27,172 nt of DNA from a virus. Below, piece after piece: positions 10,798 through 19,135 of the stretch (positions are counted from its first letter, which is position 1; every line of letters begins with the position of its first letter). The position numbers were made by a program, and so were the translations under genes. Below the pieces are notes generated by a model. The model ran no database searches. It had not been told where the DNA came from and saw nothing but the letters and a program-made list of their open reading frames with translations. The stretch spans positions 1 to 27,172 of IMG/VR virus record IMGVR_UViG_3300043548_000410; one strand, given 5' to 3'.

Positions 10798-12653
10798 GCT
10801 GGGAATTAGGAAATCAAAAGAGCAGAAATAGAGATCGAGATATCAATAAATTGATTCTTGAAAGGGAAGGCTTTTTAGACGAAAGAGAAGCTAAAATTTT
10901 ATTATATAAATTTCTAAGAGAGAATCCATCTTTCACTTCAGAACTTTTAACTGGAGTAGAATTGTTTCCATTTCAACATATGGCTATCAAAGCCATGTTT
11001 CAGACTGATTATTTCTTGGGTATTTGGAGTCGTGGTCTTTCCAAATCTTTTACTACTGGTGTTTTCGCAGTGTTAGATGCAATTATGCATCAAGGTGTTC
11101 ATATTGGCATCATATCTAAATCATTTCGTCAAGCAAAAATGATCTTTAGGAAGATTGAAGAGATTTCTAAGACGGTTAAAGCTTCTATGTTCGCAGAGGC
11201 TATTACAAGAGTTTCTAGAGGTAATGACGAATGGTTTATGGAGATTGGTAGATCTCGAATTACTGCTCTTCCGCTGGGTGATGGTGAAAAACTTCGTGGT
11301 TTCCGTTTTCAAAGAATGATTATTGACGAATTTTTGTTGATGCCAGAAAAGATTTTTACGGAAGTTATAACTCCATTCTTAGCTGTTGTAGAAAATCCTA
11401 CCGAAAGGCAAAACATTTACAACATGGAAACTAAAATGATTGCTGAAGGAAAAATGAAAGAGGATGATCGTACAATTTGGCCAAACAATAAAATTATAGG
11501 ACTATCTTCTGCGAGTTATAAGTTTGAATATCTTTATAAGATATATCAAGAGTACGAAAATTTAATTAAGTCAGAAGATACTAAAAATTTAGCGCATAGA
11601 GTAATTATGCATTTTAGTTATGATTGCGCACCAAGTCAACTGTATGATGCGGCAGCTCTACAACAAGCAAAAGCGACACTAAGTGAGTCTGCATTTCAAA
11701 GAGAGTATGGCGCAGTGTTTACTGATGATAGCAGTGGCTATTTTAAGGTAAGTAAAATGATCGCTTGCACAATAAAAGACGGAGAAGGTCAATCTGTAGA
11801 AGTAGCTGGAGAGTCTGGAGCAAAATATATTTTATCATTCGATCCTTCGTGGTCAGAATCTGAAGGGTCTGATGATTTTGCGATGCAAGTTATTAAATTA
11901 AATTTGGAAAAAAATACTGGAACAGTAGTTCATAGTTATGCCGTTGCAGGAACTACATTAAAAGATCATATATTTTATTTTCATTATTTATTAACTCATT
12001 TTAATATTGTTTGTATGGTTGGTGACTACAATGGAGGAGTCCAATTCTTGAATTCAGCAAATGAAAGTGAACTATTTAAAAGTTCAAAAATTAAAATTGA
12101 GACTTTTGACGCAGATTTCGAAAATCTTCCAGATTATCACGAAGCAATTAAAGAATGCAAAAATCAATACAACTTATCTCAAAAAAGAATCTGTCATTTA
12201 AGAAAACCATCTTCTGGTTGGATTAGATACGCCAACGAATTACTGCAAGCAGATTTCGATCACAAAAAAATATTCTTTGCTGGAGCTGCCATGAATGATG
12301 ATTATCAATCTCAAAGAAGCAAAAGCATTCCAATAGACAATATTAAATTTTTGCGAGTGGAAGATGAGAATCAAGGGTCTGGAGCAAAGATGATTGACTT
12401 CATTGAGCATCAAAAGGACATGTTAGACTTAACTAAAGCTGAATGTGCTCTTATCCAACCAAGTACAACAGCAAATGGCACTCAAACTTTCGATTTGCCT
12501 CCAAATCTAAAAGGTCAAAAGGGTCCAGACAGAGCGAGAAAAGATTCTTACTCGGCGCTCATTTTAGGTAATTGGATGATGAATGTTTATTATGATATGT
12601 TAAAAACTCCAGAGGTTAAAATAGCATCATTTGTACCAATGTTTATAAAGTGA
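10794..12653 (+). CDS. terL: terminase large subunit
   Basis: A 619-residue packaging motor. The ATPase half has a Walker A-like GIWSRGLSKSF (76-86) and Walker B RMIIDEF (174-180). The nuclease half has an RNase H-like set of acidic residues: D350 in ILSFDPSW, D411 in VGDYNGG, and D584 in RKDSYSALILGNW. The protein pumps DNA into proheads through the portal and cuts concatemers. Length and motif order fit T4 gp17-type terminases. Its ATG overlaps the nuclease stop (ATGA), so translation is coupled. A palindromic AT-rich segment (12654-12673) follows before the portal gene. Confidence 0.92.
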   Translation: MSWELGNQKSRNRDRDINKLILEREGFLDEREAKILLYKFLRENPSFTSELLTGVELFPFQHMAIKAMFQTDYFLGIWSRGLSKSFTTGVFAVLDAIMHQGVHIGIISKSFRQAKMIFRKIEEISKTVKASMFAEAITRVSRGNDEWFMEIGRSRITALPLGDGEKLRGFRFQRMIIDEFLLMPEKIFTEVITPFLAVVENPTERQNIYNMETKMIAEGKMKEDDRTIWPNNKIIGLSSASYKFEYLYKIYQEYENLIKSEDTKNLAHRVIMHFSYDCAPSQLYDAAALQQAKATLSESAFQREYGAVFTDDSSGYFKVSKMIACTIKDGEGQSVEVAGESGAKYILSFDPSWSESEGSDDFAMQVIKLNLEKNTGTVVHSYAVAGTTLKDHIFYFHYLLTHFNIVCMVGDYNGGVQFLNSANESELFKSSKIKIETFDADFENLPDYHEAIKECKNQYNLSQKRICHLRKPSSGWIRYANELLQADFDHKKIFFAGAAMNDDYQSQRSKSIPIDNIKFLRVEDENQGSGAKMIDFIEHQKDMLDLTKAECALIQPSTTANGTQTFDLPPNLKGQKGPDRARKDSYSALILGNWMMNVYYDMLKTPEVKIASFVPMFIK

Positions 12654-12679
12654 CTTTAAAGTTAACTTTTAAGTGTAAT
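12651..12679 (+). promoter_or_regulatory. possible promoter before the portal gene
   Basis: GTGACT (12651-12656), 17-nt spacer, TGTAAT (12674-12679), seven bases, ATG at 12687. The spacer holds nested inverted repeats (ACTTTAAAGT, AAAGTTAACTTT). It has the same short -10-to-ATG spacing as the left-arm promoters, but the hexamers are weak. Confidence 0.35.
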
Positions 12680-12686
12680 CAATAAT

Positions 12687-14738
12687 ATGTCAGAAAAGAG
12701 AAAGTATAATAAGAAGTCTGAATACTGGGGAAAATTCAAAAAAGAATATCCAGCAGAAGTAAAAATTTCACAAGGATCAGTATCAGTGCCTCCAGTTTCT
12801 GCTGGAGAACCTTTTTATACTTCCGACGCTTCAGTCTCCACTGCAAATTATACAAGATCTGGTGACAAAAATGGTTCAATAAGAACTAACTCAACAAGAG
12901 TAAATAGAGCTGCTTTTGCAAATCCTTACAATCGATTTAGCAGCATTCGAATGGGAATGTTGCCGTATGAATATGCGGCAGACGGAGTCAATGTAAGAGA
13001 GGCTATTGAGTTATGTCAAAAAGCGTATGCGAACGTTTCTATTTTCAGAAACTCAATCGACGTAATGGCAGAATTTGCCAATTCAGAAATCTACTTAGAA
13101 GGCGGCAATAAATCTTCTAGAGACTTTTTCTATAAATGGTTCAATAAGATACGTTTATGGGACTTAAAAGATCAGTATTTTAGAGAGTATTACAGAAGCG
13201 GCAATATCTTCTTATATAGAGTTGATGGAGAACTTTCAGTAGAAGATTTTGCAACCATTTCAAAAACTTATGCTGCGGAAGGATTGAAACCAAATAAGCT
13301 TCCTATTAAGTATATCTTATTAAATCCTTTCGATATCGTCGCTAAAAGAAGTACTAGTTTTGCAACTGGAGCTTATGAAAAAATTCTTTCCGAATATGAC
13401 ATGGAAAGACTGCGCAATCCAAAAGATGATTACGACAAAGAAGTGCTGAAAGCATTACCTCCAGATGTTCAAGAAAAAATTAAACAAGGTCAGTATTATA
13501 GTAGTGGATTATTAATAAAACTTGAAAATGATAAGTTGAGTTACAGTTTTTACAAAAAACAAGACTACGAACCCTTTGCTATCCCATTTGGTTTTTCAGT
13601 TTTGGAAGATATTAATGCGAAACTTGAATTAAAAAAGATGGATCAAGCTATAACTCGCACTGTAGAAAATGTTATTTTATTAATAACAATGGGAACTGAA
13701 CCAGAAAAGGGCGGAATCAATCAAAACAATTTATTAGCAATGCAACAATTGTTTATGAATGAAAGTGTTGGTAGGGTTTTAGTTTCAGACTATACGACAA
13801 AAGCTGAATTTATTATTCCAGACATTTCAAAAATTATTGGTCCAGAAAAATATCAAGTATTAAACGAAGACATTCGACAAGGCTTACAAAACATAATGAT
13901 TGGTAGTGAAAAATATAATACTACCGAAGTTAAAGCTCGAATATTCATGGATAGATTGAACGAAGCAAGACGAGCATTCTTAAATGATTTCTTGCAAAGA
14001 GAAATCAGAAGAACTGCAAAGAATTTAGGATTTAGATCTATTCCTGTAGCTAAATTTGTAGATATGGATTCTAAAGATGAGACTGAAGTTCTCAGGATTA
14101 CAACTCGTTTAATGGAATTGGGAATTATCACTCCTCAACAAGGATTAGACGTTTTCAATACTGGAAAATTTCCAAATTCTGAAGATATTGGAACCGTGCA
14201 AGAAGAATTTGTCAAGGAAAGAAAGAAAGGTTATTACAATCCTCTTGTTGGTGGTGTACCTGTTATTGCGCCTCCAGCTCCTAAACTTCCTGCTGGTGCT
14301 GCAGTGCCAGTAGCACCACCTTCAGCTAATGCAGTGCCCAAAAACACAACTCCAAAATCTCCAGGCCGTCCAGCTGGCACTAAAAAACCAACTGCAAAAA
14401 AAGTAGTAAAAGCTTATTCGCAAAAGAATATTCAAAACATTGTTGGCAAGGTAGATAATTTTAGAAAACAAGTTGAAGAAAAATTAAAAGCTAAATATGG
14501 CATTGAAACTTTAAATGAAAGCCAAAACCAAATGGCTGATAAACTTTGTGAATCAATTGTATGCGCAACAGAAATGGACGAGTGGATGAATCAGTTGGAA
14601 AACTGCATAGTTGACATAAATCAAATTCAAGAACTTCACACAATTGATAAAGTTTTAGATATTTCTGCTGAACACGAATTAGAAACTTATCCTTCTGCAA
14701 TTTTATATCATTCCGAAAAAGATGAACAGTCAATATAA
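12687..14738 (+). CDS. portal protein
   Basis: A 683-residue protein immediately after the large terminase, where portals lie. Residues about 300-470 carry portal-like helices and loops (FSVLEDINAKLELKKMDQAI, RTVENVILLITMGTEPEKGG, MNESVGRVLV, SEKYNTTEVKARIFMDRLNE). The portal forms the dodecameric ring through which DNA enters the head. The C-terminal ~160 residues are an extension: a Pro/Ala-rich linker (GGVPVIAPPAPKLPAG), a basic stretch (KSPGRPAGTKKPTAKKVVK) and a helical acidic end. The extension is longer than in many portals and may contact DNA or scaffold. It overlaps the protease/scaffold gene by 17 bp. Confidence 0.85.
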   Translation: MSEKRKYNKKSEYWGKFKKEYPAEVKISQGSVSVPPVSAGEPFYTSDASVSTANYTRSGDKNGSIRTNSTRVNRAAFANPYNRFSSIRMGMLPYEYAADGVNVREAIELCQKAYANVSIFRNSIDVMAEFANSEIYLEGGNKSSRDFFYKWFNKIRLWDLKDQYFREYYRSGNIFLYRVDGELSVEDFATISKTYAAEGLKPNKLPIKYILLNPFDIVAKRSTSFATGAYEKILSEYDMERLRNPKDDYDKEVLKALPPDVQEKIKQGQYYSSGLLIKLENDKLSYSFYKKQDYEPFAIPFGFSVLEDINAKLELKKMDQAITRTVENVILLITMGTEPEKGGINQNNLLAMQQLFMNESVGRVLVSDYTTKAEFIIPDISKIIGPEKYQVLNEDIRQGLQNIMIGSEKYNTTEVKARIFMDRLNEARRAFLNDFLQREIRRTAKNLGFRSIPVAKFVDMDSKDETEVLRITTRLMELGIITPQQGLDVFNTGKFPNSEDIGTVQEEFVKERKKGYYNPLVGGVPVIAPPAPKLPAGAAVPVAPPSANAVPKNTTPKSPGRPAGTKKPTAKKVVKAYSQKNIQNIVGKVDNFRKQVEEKLKAKYGIETLNESQNQMADKLCESIVCATEMDEWMNQLENCIVDINQIQELHTIDKVLDISAEHELETYPSAILYHSEKDEQSI

Positions 14739-16263
14739 ATACATAACTCAATTCACAACTGGACAAATTAAAGTTTGCCCGATTTTAACTGAAGAAAAAA
14801 TCACAAGAGCTTCTTTAGAAAATTTGTCTTCATTAATTCCGAATGATGAAGTCGATCTCAATGAAAACATTGATCTTTTGGGAGTAGCTTTCAATGCAGC
14901 GCTAGTAAATCGATTCAATAAAAATGATGACGGAATTGATACGGAAACAGCTTTAAGAATTGCTAAACTTTTTAAGCATAAACCGACAAACATAGAGCAT
15001 AAAAAAGAAAAAGTTGTTGGTCATATTTTAACTGCTGGTTTTAGCAGATATGGCGATAGTCAAATTTTAACTTTAGACGAATTAAATAATTATTCTGAAG
15101 TTTTTAATATTTCTTTGGGTGCTGTAGTTTACAAATTTGTAAATAAAGAATTTGCATCTGCACTTCAAGCTTCGTCTGAAGATCCATCAAGCGAATACTA
15201 TGGAAAGATTTCAACAAGTTGGGAGTTGGGTTTTAATGACTACAAAATTGCAATTGGTTCCGATAATTTAAAAGATGCGGAAATAGTTAGCGATGAAAAA
15301 CATATAGAAGAATTAAAAGGCAAATTAAAATCTTATGGTGGTTCTGGAAAGCTCGACGATGGAACAAAAATTTATCGTTTGGTTGTTGGGGAAGTCTATC
15401 CTTTGGGTATTGGTTTTACAACAAATCCAGCTGCAGATGTCAATGGAGTTATTACGGACAAAGCAGAAAATTATGAACCAAAAGAAGAACCAAAAGCTAA
15501 AATTTATCATTTTAAATCTCACTTTTTCACCAAAAAAAATTCCCAATCAGAAAACAACACTGTAAACCATCAAAAAGAAAGTGCCATGAATTTAGACAAT
15601 CTTATTTCCGAAGTTAAAGAAGCTCTTTTGGAAAAGAAAATTTCCCAAGAAGCTGCAGCAAACATGACTGCAACATTTACCGAAGCAATCAAAAAGAAAG
15701 ACGAAGAATATCGCAAAGACATTGAGCAAGCTAAACTTTCCGTTGAAAATGCGGAGAAAGAAAAATTAGAACTCAAAGCCTCAGTCGAACAAGTCCAAGA
15801 GCAATTAGCTCAAGCGCTTTCGAAAATTAATGAGTTTGAAACTCAAAGAAAAACTGCAGAAGCTCTCGCTCGCTTTAATGTTAGAATGCAAGAAATTGAC
15901 GAAGCATTCGAACTTGATGACGAAGATCGCCAAATTTTAGCGGAAGATATTAAAAATTTGGAAGAAAGCGAAGAAGCTTTCGCAGCTTACAAAAAGAAAC
16001 TTGGCGTAATGTGGAAGAACAAAGATAAGCAAGCAAAGCAAGAAAAAGAAAAAGAAATGAAAGCTGCTATCGACGCCGAAGTCGAAAAAAGAATTTCAGA
16101 ATTAAAGTCTAAAGCTTCCGCTTCCGTGGAAGACGCTTTGGATAAAGTAAAAGCTTCCGAAGTTGGAATGCCAAACAATAATGAGCAATCCTCTCAAGCT
16201 CCTAAATCGCTAATCGAAAAATTCAAAGGCGCATTTAGCAAAGACAATATCACAATTTCTTAA
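14722..16263 (+). CDS. prohead protease fused to scaffold
   Basis: A 513-residue protein. The N-terminal ~250 residues resemble a prohead protease: H93 in TNIEHKKEKVVGHI and S164/S166 in GKISTSWELGFNDY are candidates for the catalytic His and Ser of the herpesvirus-protease-like fold. From about residue 289 the sequence is Glu/Lys/Ala-rich coiled coil (SVENAEKEKLELKASVEQV) as expected for a scaffold core, ending in a basic tail. An in-frame ATG at 15586 (codon 289), with AAAGAAAG upstream, could give a separate scaffold, as in the lambda C/Nu3 pair. Position between portal and capsid supports the call. Confidence 0.75.
   Translation: MNSQYKYITQFTTGQIKVCPILTEEKITRASLENLSSLIPNDEVDLNENIDLLGVAFNAALVNRFNKNDDGIDTETALRIAKLFKHKPTNIEHKKEKVVGHILTAGFSRYGDSQILTLDELNNYSEVFNISLGAVVYKFVNKEFASALQASSEDPSSEYYGKISTSWELGFNDYKIAIGSDNLKDAEIVSDEKHIEELKGKLKSYGGSGKLDDGTKIYRLVVGEVYPLGIGFTTNPAADVNGVITDKAENYEPKEEPKAKIYHFKSHFFTKKNSQSENNTVNHQKESAMNLDNLISEVKEALLEKKISQEAAANMTATFTEAIKKKDEEYRKDIEQAKLSVENAEKEKLELKASVEQVQEQLAQALSKINEFETQRKTAEALARFNVRMQEIDEAFELDDEDRQILAEDIKNLEESEEAFAAYKKKLGVMWKNKDKQAKQEKEKEMKAAIDAEVEKRISELKSKASASVEDALDKVKASEVGMPNNNEQSSQAPKSLIEKFKGAFSKDNITIS
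15586..16263 (+). CDS. possible nested in-frame scaffold protein
   Basis: In-frame internal start at codon 289 of the protease/scaffold gene, preceded by the purine-rich AAAAAGAAAG at a suitable distance. It would encode a 225-residue protein beginning MNLDNLISEVKEALLEKKIS, almost wholly coiled coil. Nested protease/scaffold genes are known in lambda (C/Nu3). Here the internal start is inferred from the start context and from the domain border falling just before it. Confidence 0.4.
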   Translation: MNLDNLISEVKEALLEKKISQEAAANMTATFTEAIKKKDEEYRKDIEQAKLSVENAEKEKLELKASVEQVQEQLAQALSKINEFETQRKTAEALARFNVRMQEIDEAFELDDEDRQILAEDIKNLEESEEAFAAYKKKLGVMWKNKDKQAKQEKEKEMKAAIDAEVEKRISELKSKASASVEDALDKVKASEVGMPNNNEQSSQAPKSLIEKFKGAFSKDNITIS

Positions 16264-16293
16264 CAGAAAAACTAACAATACAAATAAAATAAT

Positions 16294-16911
16294 ATGGGCA
16301 AAAGACTATTACCCTTTAGACAATATAATGAACATGATGTTATCAACATGTTCGCACTCGAAGACGCTTCGGTAAACGAAAACATTACTGGCTTTGGTGC
16401 TGGTGATGCTGGAGTTTTCGTAAAAGTAGCGGCTGGAAATTTGGATCTTGATCCTGTTACATACGGATCGAATTCTTACCTTGGAAAAACTGATTATCCA
16501 TTTGTTGGATCAAATGCATATCCATCAGTATCTCTCAAGATTGGTCCCGCAGCTTCTGGCGATATCAAGCCTCTCGGAATCACACTTTTCGAAACTGCAA
16601 AGTACGATGAAAATGGAGAGAAGCTTCTCTATTACAAGCAAAAAGCTATGGATCATCAAGTGTTGCTCCCTGGCCAAGCTGTGCCAGTCGCAACTCGCGG
16701 AGTTTTCACAGTTTCTGCAAGAGCTTTTGATGGTACTTTAAGTGTTGGTTCTGGATTTAAACTTTCCGCAAATGCTGGAAAAATTACTGGTGCTGCATTA
16801 ACTGATTCTGCTTTAATTGGCGAAGTTCTCGCTACAGGTTCAAGAGGTGCTAATGGTGCTACTATCGCTGACACCTTCTCTGGTAATTACGCAATCATCA
16901 AATTAGGCTAA
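16294..16911 (+). CDS. candidate head decoration protein, 205 aa
   Basis: MGKRLLPFRQYNEHDVINMF begins a Gly/Ala/Thr-rich beta-type protein with repeated short turns (GAGDAGVFVKVAAGN, GVFTVSARAFDGTLSVGSGF) and no Cys. The small size, the beta-rich composition and the position just before the capsid gene fit a decoration or stabilising protein of the head surface. No specific family is recognised, and a head fibre or minor capsid protein is possible. Like the capsid gene, it uses more C-ending codons than the surrounding AT-rich genes, which suggests high expression. Confidence 0.5.
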   Translation: MGKRLLPFRQYNEHDVINMFALEDASVNENITGFGAGDAGVFVKVAAGNLDLDPVTYGSNSYLGKTDYPFVGSNAYPSVSLKIGPAASGDIKPLGITLFETAKYDENGEKLLYYKQKAMDHQVLLPGQAVPVATRGVFTVSARAFDGTLSVGSGFKLSANAGKITGAALTDSALIGEVLATGSRGANGATIADTFSGNYAIIKLG

Positions 16912-16932
16912 TTTTTAAATTTAAAAAGTAAT

Positions 16933-18093
16933 ATGAAAATCTCACTTAAAAGAACTCCTGAACAGATCGAATTGGTAAAGGCTATGGCCTCCAAGAATCG
17001 TGACGTTGCTTACGAAGCTCAAGTAGCTCTAGCGCAATTTCTCGGACCTGTTCTCGCGGAAGTTGTAAACAATGCTCCTGTATTGTCGAACCTCTTCTCC
17101 ACTCTTCAATTCAACTCGGAAGATAATCCTTCAATTCCTTTGGATTTGTACTACGATATCACCGATGAAGATTACATTCAAGTTTATAGTCAATCTGTAG
17201 CTGGTGGTCTTCCTACCAACCAAGTATTGCCTGTGACACAAGAAATGAAGATTACAACCTATACACTTGATTCTGCACTCAGCTTCGATAAGCGTTATGC
17301 AGCCAAGAGCCGTATGGATGTAGTCAGCAAAACCTTCACCCGCATGGCTCAAGAAATTCTCTTCAAACAAGAAAGAACTTCCGCCAGCTTGGTTTTGACA
17401 GCTTTGGCAAACGCAACCACAAATGGTCAAAAGCATGTTCAACGTGCCAATGCAGCAGGACGTTTCTTGTTGCAAGACATGAACGAACTCTTGACTCTTT
17501 CACGCAGGGTCTTCACTTCATTCACCGCTGGTACTCCTGCTGGTGGAGTTTCTGGAATGGGAATCACAGACTTGATGATTTCTCCAGAAATCGAAGAAGA
17601 ACTTCGCGCAATGGCCTACAATCCAATCAGCACTAAAGGTGTATTGGCCACAACTCCAGATGGTAGCAACCCTGGTATCGCGGCTCCTGACTCTGTTCGC
17701 GTTGGATTGTTCAATGGCGCTGGCGTTCCTTCTTTCTATGGCGTTAATCTTTTGATCTTTAATGAATTTGGTGTTGGCAGAAAGTTCAATGACATCTTCG
17801 ATACTGTAGCTTCAAGCACAACTTATGCTAAAGCTGATGGTACTGGTAGTGACGCTTTCAATGGCGCAACATCTGGAACAAGAGATGAATTGCTCCTCGG
17901 CATCAATCGTAATCGCGAGTCCTTGATTCGTGCAGTTGCAACTGATGCAGAAAGTGGCGCAGAATTCTCATTGATCGCTGACGATCAATACAGCATTCGC
18001 CAAAACAAGATTGGATACTTTGGTTCTCTCGAAGAAGGTCGTATGGTTCTCGACACCCGCGCACTCTTCGGTAAAATCATAAGACGCTCCTAG
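16933..18093 (+). CDS. major capsid protein (HK97-type)
   Basis: A 386-residue protein after protease/scaffold and decoration genes, followed by a strong terminator. An N-terminal helical segment (about 1-40, TPEQIELVKAMASKNRDVAY) precedes the body with DNPSIPLDLYYDITDEDYI, long helices (YAAKSRMDVVSKTFTRMAQE), GMGITDLMISPEIEEELRAM and the loop-rich VPSFYGVNLLIFNEFGVG. These fit an HK97-fold capsid subunit, the building block of the icosahedral head. The codon choice is distinctly richer in C/G third positions than in the neighbours, typical for the most abundant virion protein. The start has an AT-rich leader without a clear Shine-Dalgarno. Confidence 0.82.
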   Translation: MKISLKRTPEQIELVKAMASKNRDVAYEAQVALAQFLGPVLAEVVNNAPVLSNLFSTLQFNSEDNPSIPLDLYYDITDEDYIQVYSQSVAGGLPTNQVLPVTQEMKITTYTLDSALSFDKRYAAKSRMDVVSKTFTRMAQEILFKQERTSASLVLTALANATTNGQKHVQRANAAGRFLLQDMNELLTLSRRVFTSFTAGTPAGGVSGMGITDLMISPEIEEELRAMAYNPISTKGVLATTPDGSNPGIAAPDSVRVGLFNGAGVPSFYGVNLLIFNEFGVGRKFNDIFDTVASSTTYAKADGTGSDAFNGATSGTRDELLLGINRNRESLIRAVATDAESGAEFSLIADDQYSIRQNKIGYFGSLEEGRMVLDTRALFGKIIRRS

Positions 18094-18114
18094 TCTTAAT
18101 TAATTCAAAAACAG

Positions 18115-18147
18115 TGGCCGCTCCTTTAAAGAGCGGCCATTTTTTTT
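18115..18147 (+). terminator. strong intrinsic terminator after the major capsid gene
   Basis: TGGCCGCTC (18115-18123), loop CTTTAAA, GAGCGGCCA (18131-18139), followed by eight T. The perfect 9-bp GC-rich stem with a U-run is the clearest intrinsic terminator of the window. It separates high head-gene expression from the neck and fibre genes. Confidence 0.9.
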
Positions 18148-18152
18148 ATAAT
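18147..18152 (+). promoter_or_regulatory. TATAAT -10 box after the terminator
   Basis: TATAATAT starts within the end of the terminator T-run, eight bases before the ATG at 18161. No -35 is visible because the upstream bases are the terminator stem. It resembles the box before the PhoH-like gene and could restart transcription for the neck and fibre genes. Confidence 0.4.
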
Positions 18153-18160
18153 ATAATGAT

Positions 18161-18520
18161 ATGAAAGATATAGATTCGCTAGAACAAACAAATGGAAAAG
18201 ATTTTATTGCAAAACAAAAAAGCTTAGAACTACTTTTGGGGATTGATAAGATTAGTCCATTTGGAACAAATGAGCTAGAAGTTTTCGAGGATAATATCAA
18301 AGCTGCCACACACGCAGATCTTCAAAAGATTGCTCAAAGAGTTGGTCTAAATCCATTCTTAGACAGAAGCAGATTAAAGAATGCTTTAGTCAAGGAATTC
18401 AAAGCATACTCAAAAAACTCAAGAAGAAACTTAATTCCACAGGCTCCACAACAAATTAAACTTGACAAGAATAATCCCAAACACGCGAAAACTTTAAAGA
18501 TTTTGGGGGAAATTAATTAA
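18161..18520 (+). CDS. small hypothetical protein, possible neck/head-completion factor, 119 aa
   Basis: MKDIDSLEQTNGKDFIAKQK opens a basic, helical protein with a Lys/Asn-rich C-terminus (LDKNNPKHAKTLKIL). The part ATHADLQKIAQRVGLNPFLD looks like a small helix-turn-helix or SAP-like module (HADLQKIAQRVGLNPFLDRS, about 47-66). No phage family is recognised. The location directly behind the capsid gene fits head completion or neck proteins, but this is position only. It shares one base with the next start (TAATG), so the two are co-translated. Confidence 0.6.
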   Translation: MKDIDSLEQTNGKDFIAKQKSLELLLGIDKISPFGTNELEVFEDNIKAATHADLQKIAQRVGLNPFLDRSRLKNALVKEFKAYSKNSRRNLIPQAPQQIKLDKNNPKHAKTLKILGEIN

Positions 18521-19128
18521 TGAGCGAATTAGGCCAATTAGCTAGTGGCATATATAGTTCTGAATTTGATTCAGATTCTAGCGCAGCAAATTATAGTCAG
18601 ATTTCTGGATGGTTATCTGAAAATTTAGGTTTATTAAATACATTAATTAATACTAATTTTTCTGGACAGAATCCAAGTTTGGGTTTAGAAGAGCAAGCTA
18701 TTTATAAAGAAGTTTATCTTTATAATTATTACAATAAACAAGCTAGAAGTATTTTGCGAGGTATAACAGCTACATCTAATGCTGGAGATAACATATTATC
18801 TGTTTCTGATGGCGACAATAGCATTTCTTTTGTTAATAGAAATGAAGTGGGTAAAGTATATCGAGATCTTGCTAAAGAATCAAAACAGAAATTAGATGGT
18901 TTGATTACAAAATACACGATTTATGAATCTCAGCCATTGCAGGTTGGTGGATATGAGTCTGTGAGCTATGAAGCTCAAATTGTTGCAGCCGCAGCTGGAG
19001 GCGCAACTCAAATACCTATTATTCCTACTGGCGATCCTGGATCGGAAGAAACGCTTGATGATCAAGCTCAATTTTATTTTGATGGGCCATTACCAGATGG
19101 TGGAATTGTAGATGGTGGCGAAGAGTAA
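18520..19128 (+). CDS. hypothetical virion-module protein, 202 aa
   Basis: The N-terminal half is helical (ANYSQISGWLSENLGLLNTL, EEQAIYKEVYLYNYYNKQAR), the middle polar, and the C-terminal third flexible and acidic (AAAAGGATQIP, DGGIVDGGEE). No known motif is seen. The position after the capsid gene and before the fibre genes suggests a neck, connector or fibre-attachment protein. It overlaps the previous stop by one base and is 7 nt before the next ATG, all consistent with one transcript. The function is not assigned. Confidence 0.6.
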   Translation: MSELGQLASGIYSSEFDSDSSAANYSQISGWLSENLGLLNTLINTNFSGQNPSLGLEEQAIYKEVYLYNYYNKQARSILRGITATSNAGDNILSVSDGDNSISFVNRNEVGKVYRDLAKESKQKLDGLITKYTIYESQPLQVGGYESVSYEAQIVAAAAGGATQIPIIPTGDPGSEETLDDQAQFYFDGPLPDGGIVDGGEE

Positions 19129-19135
19129 TTAAGCA

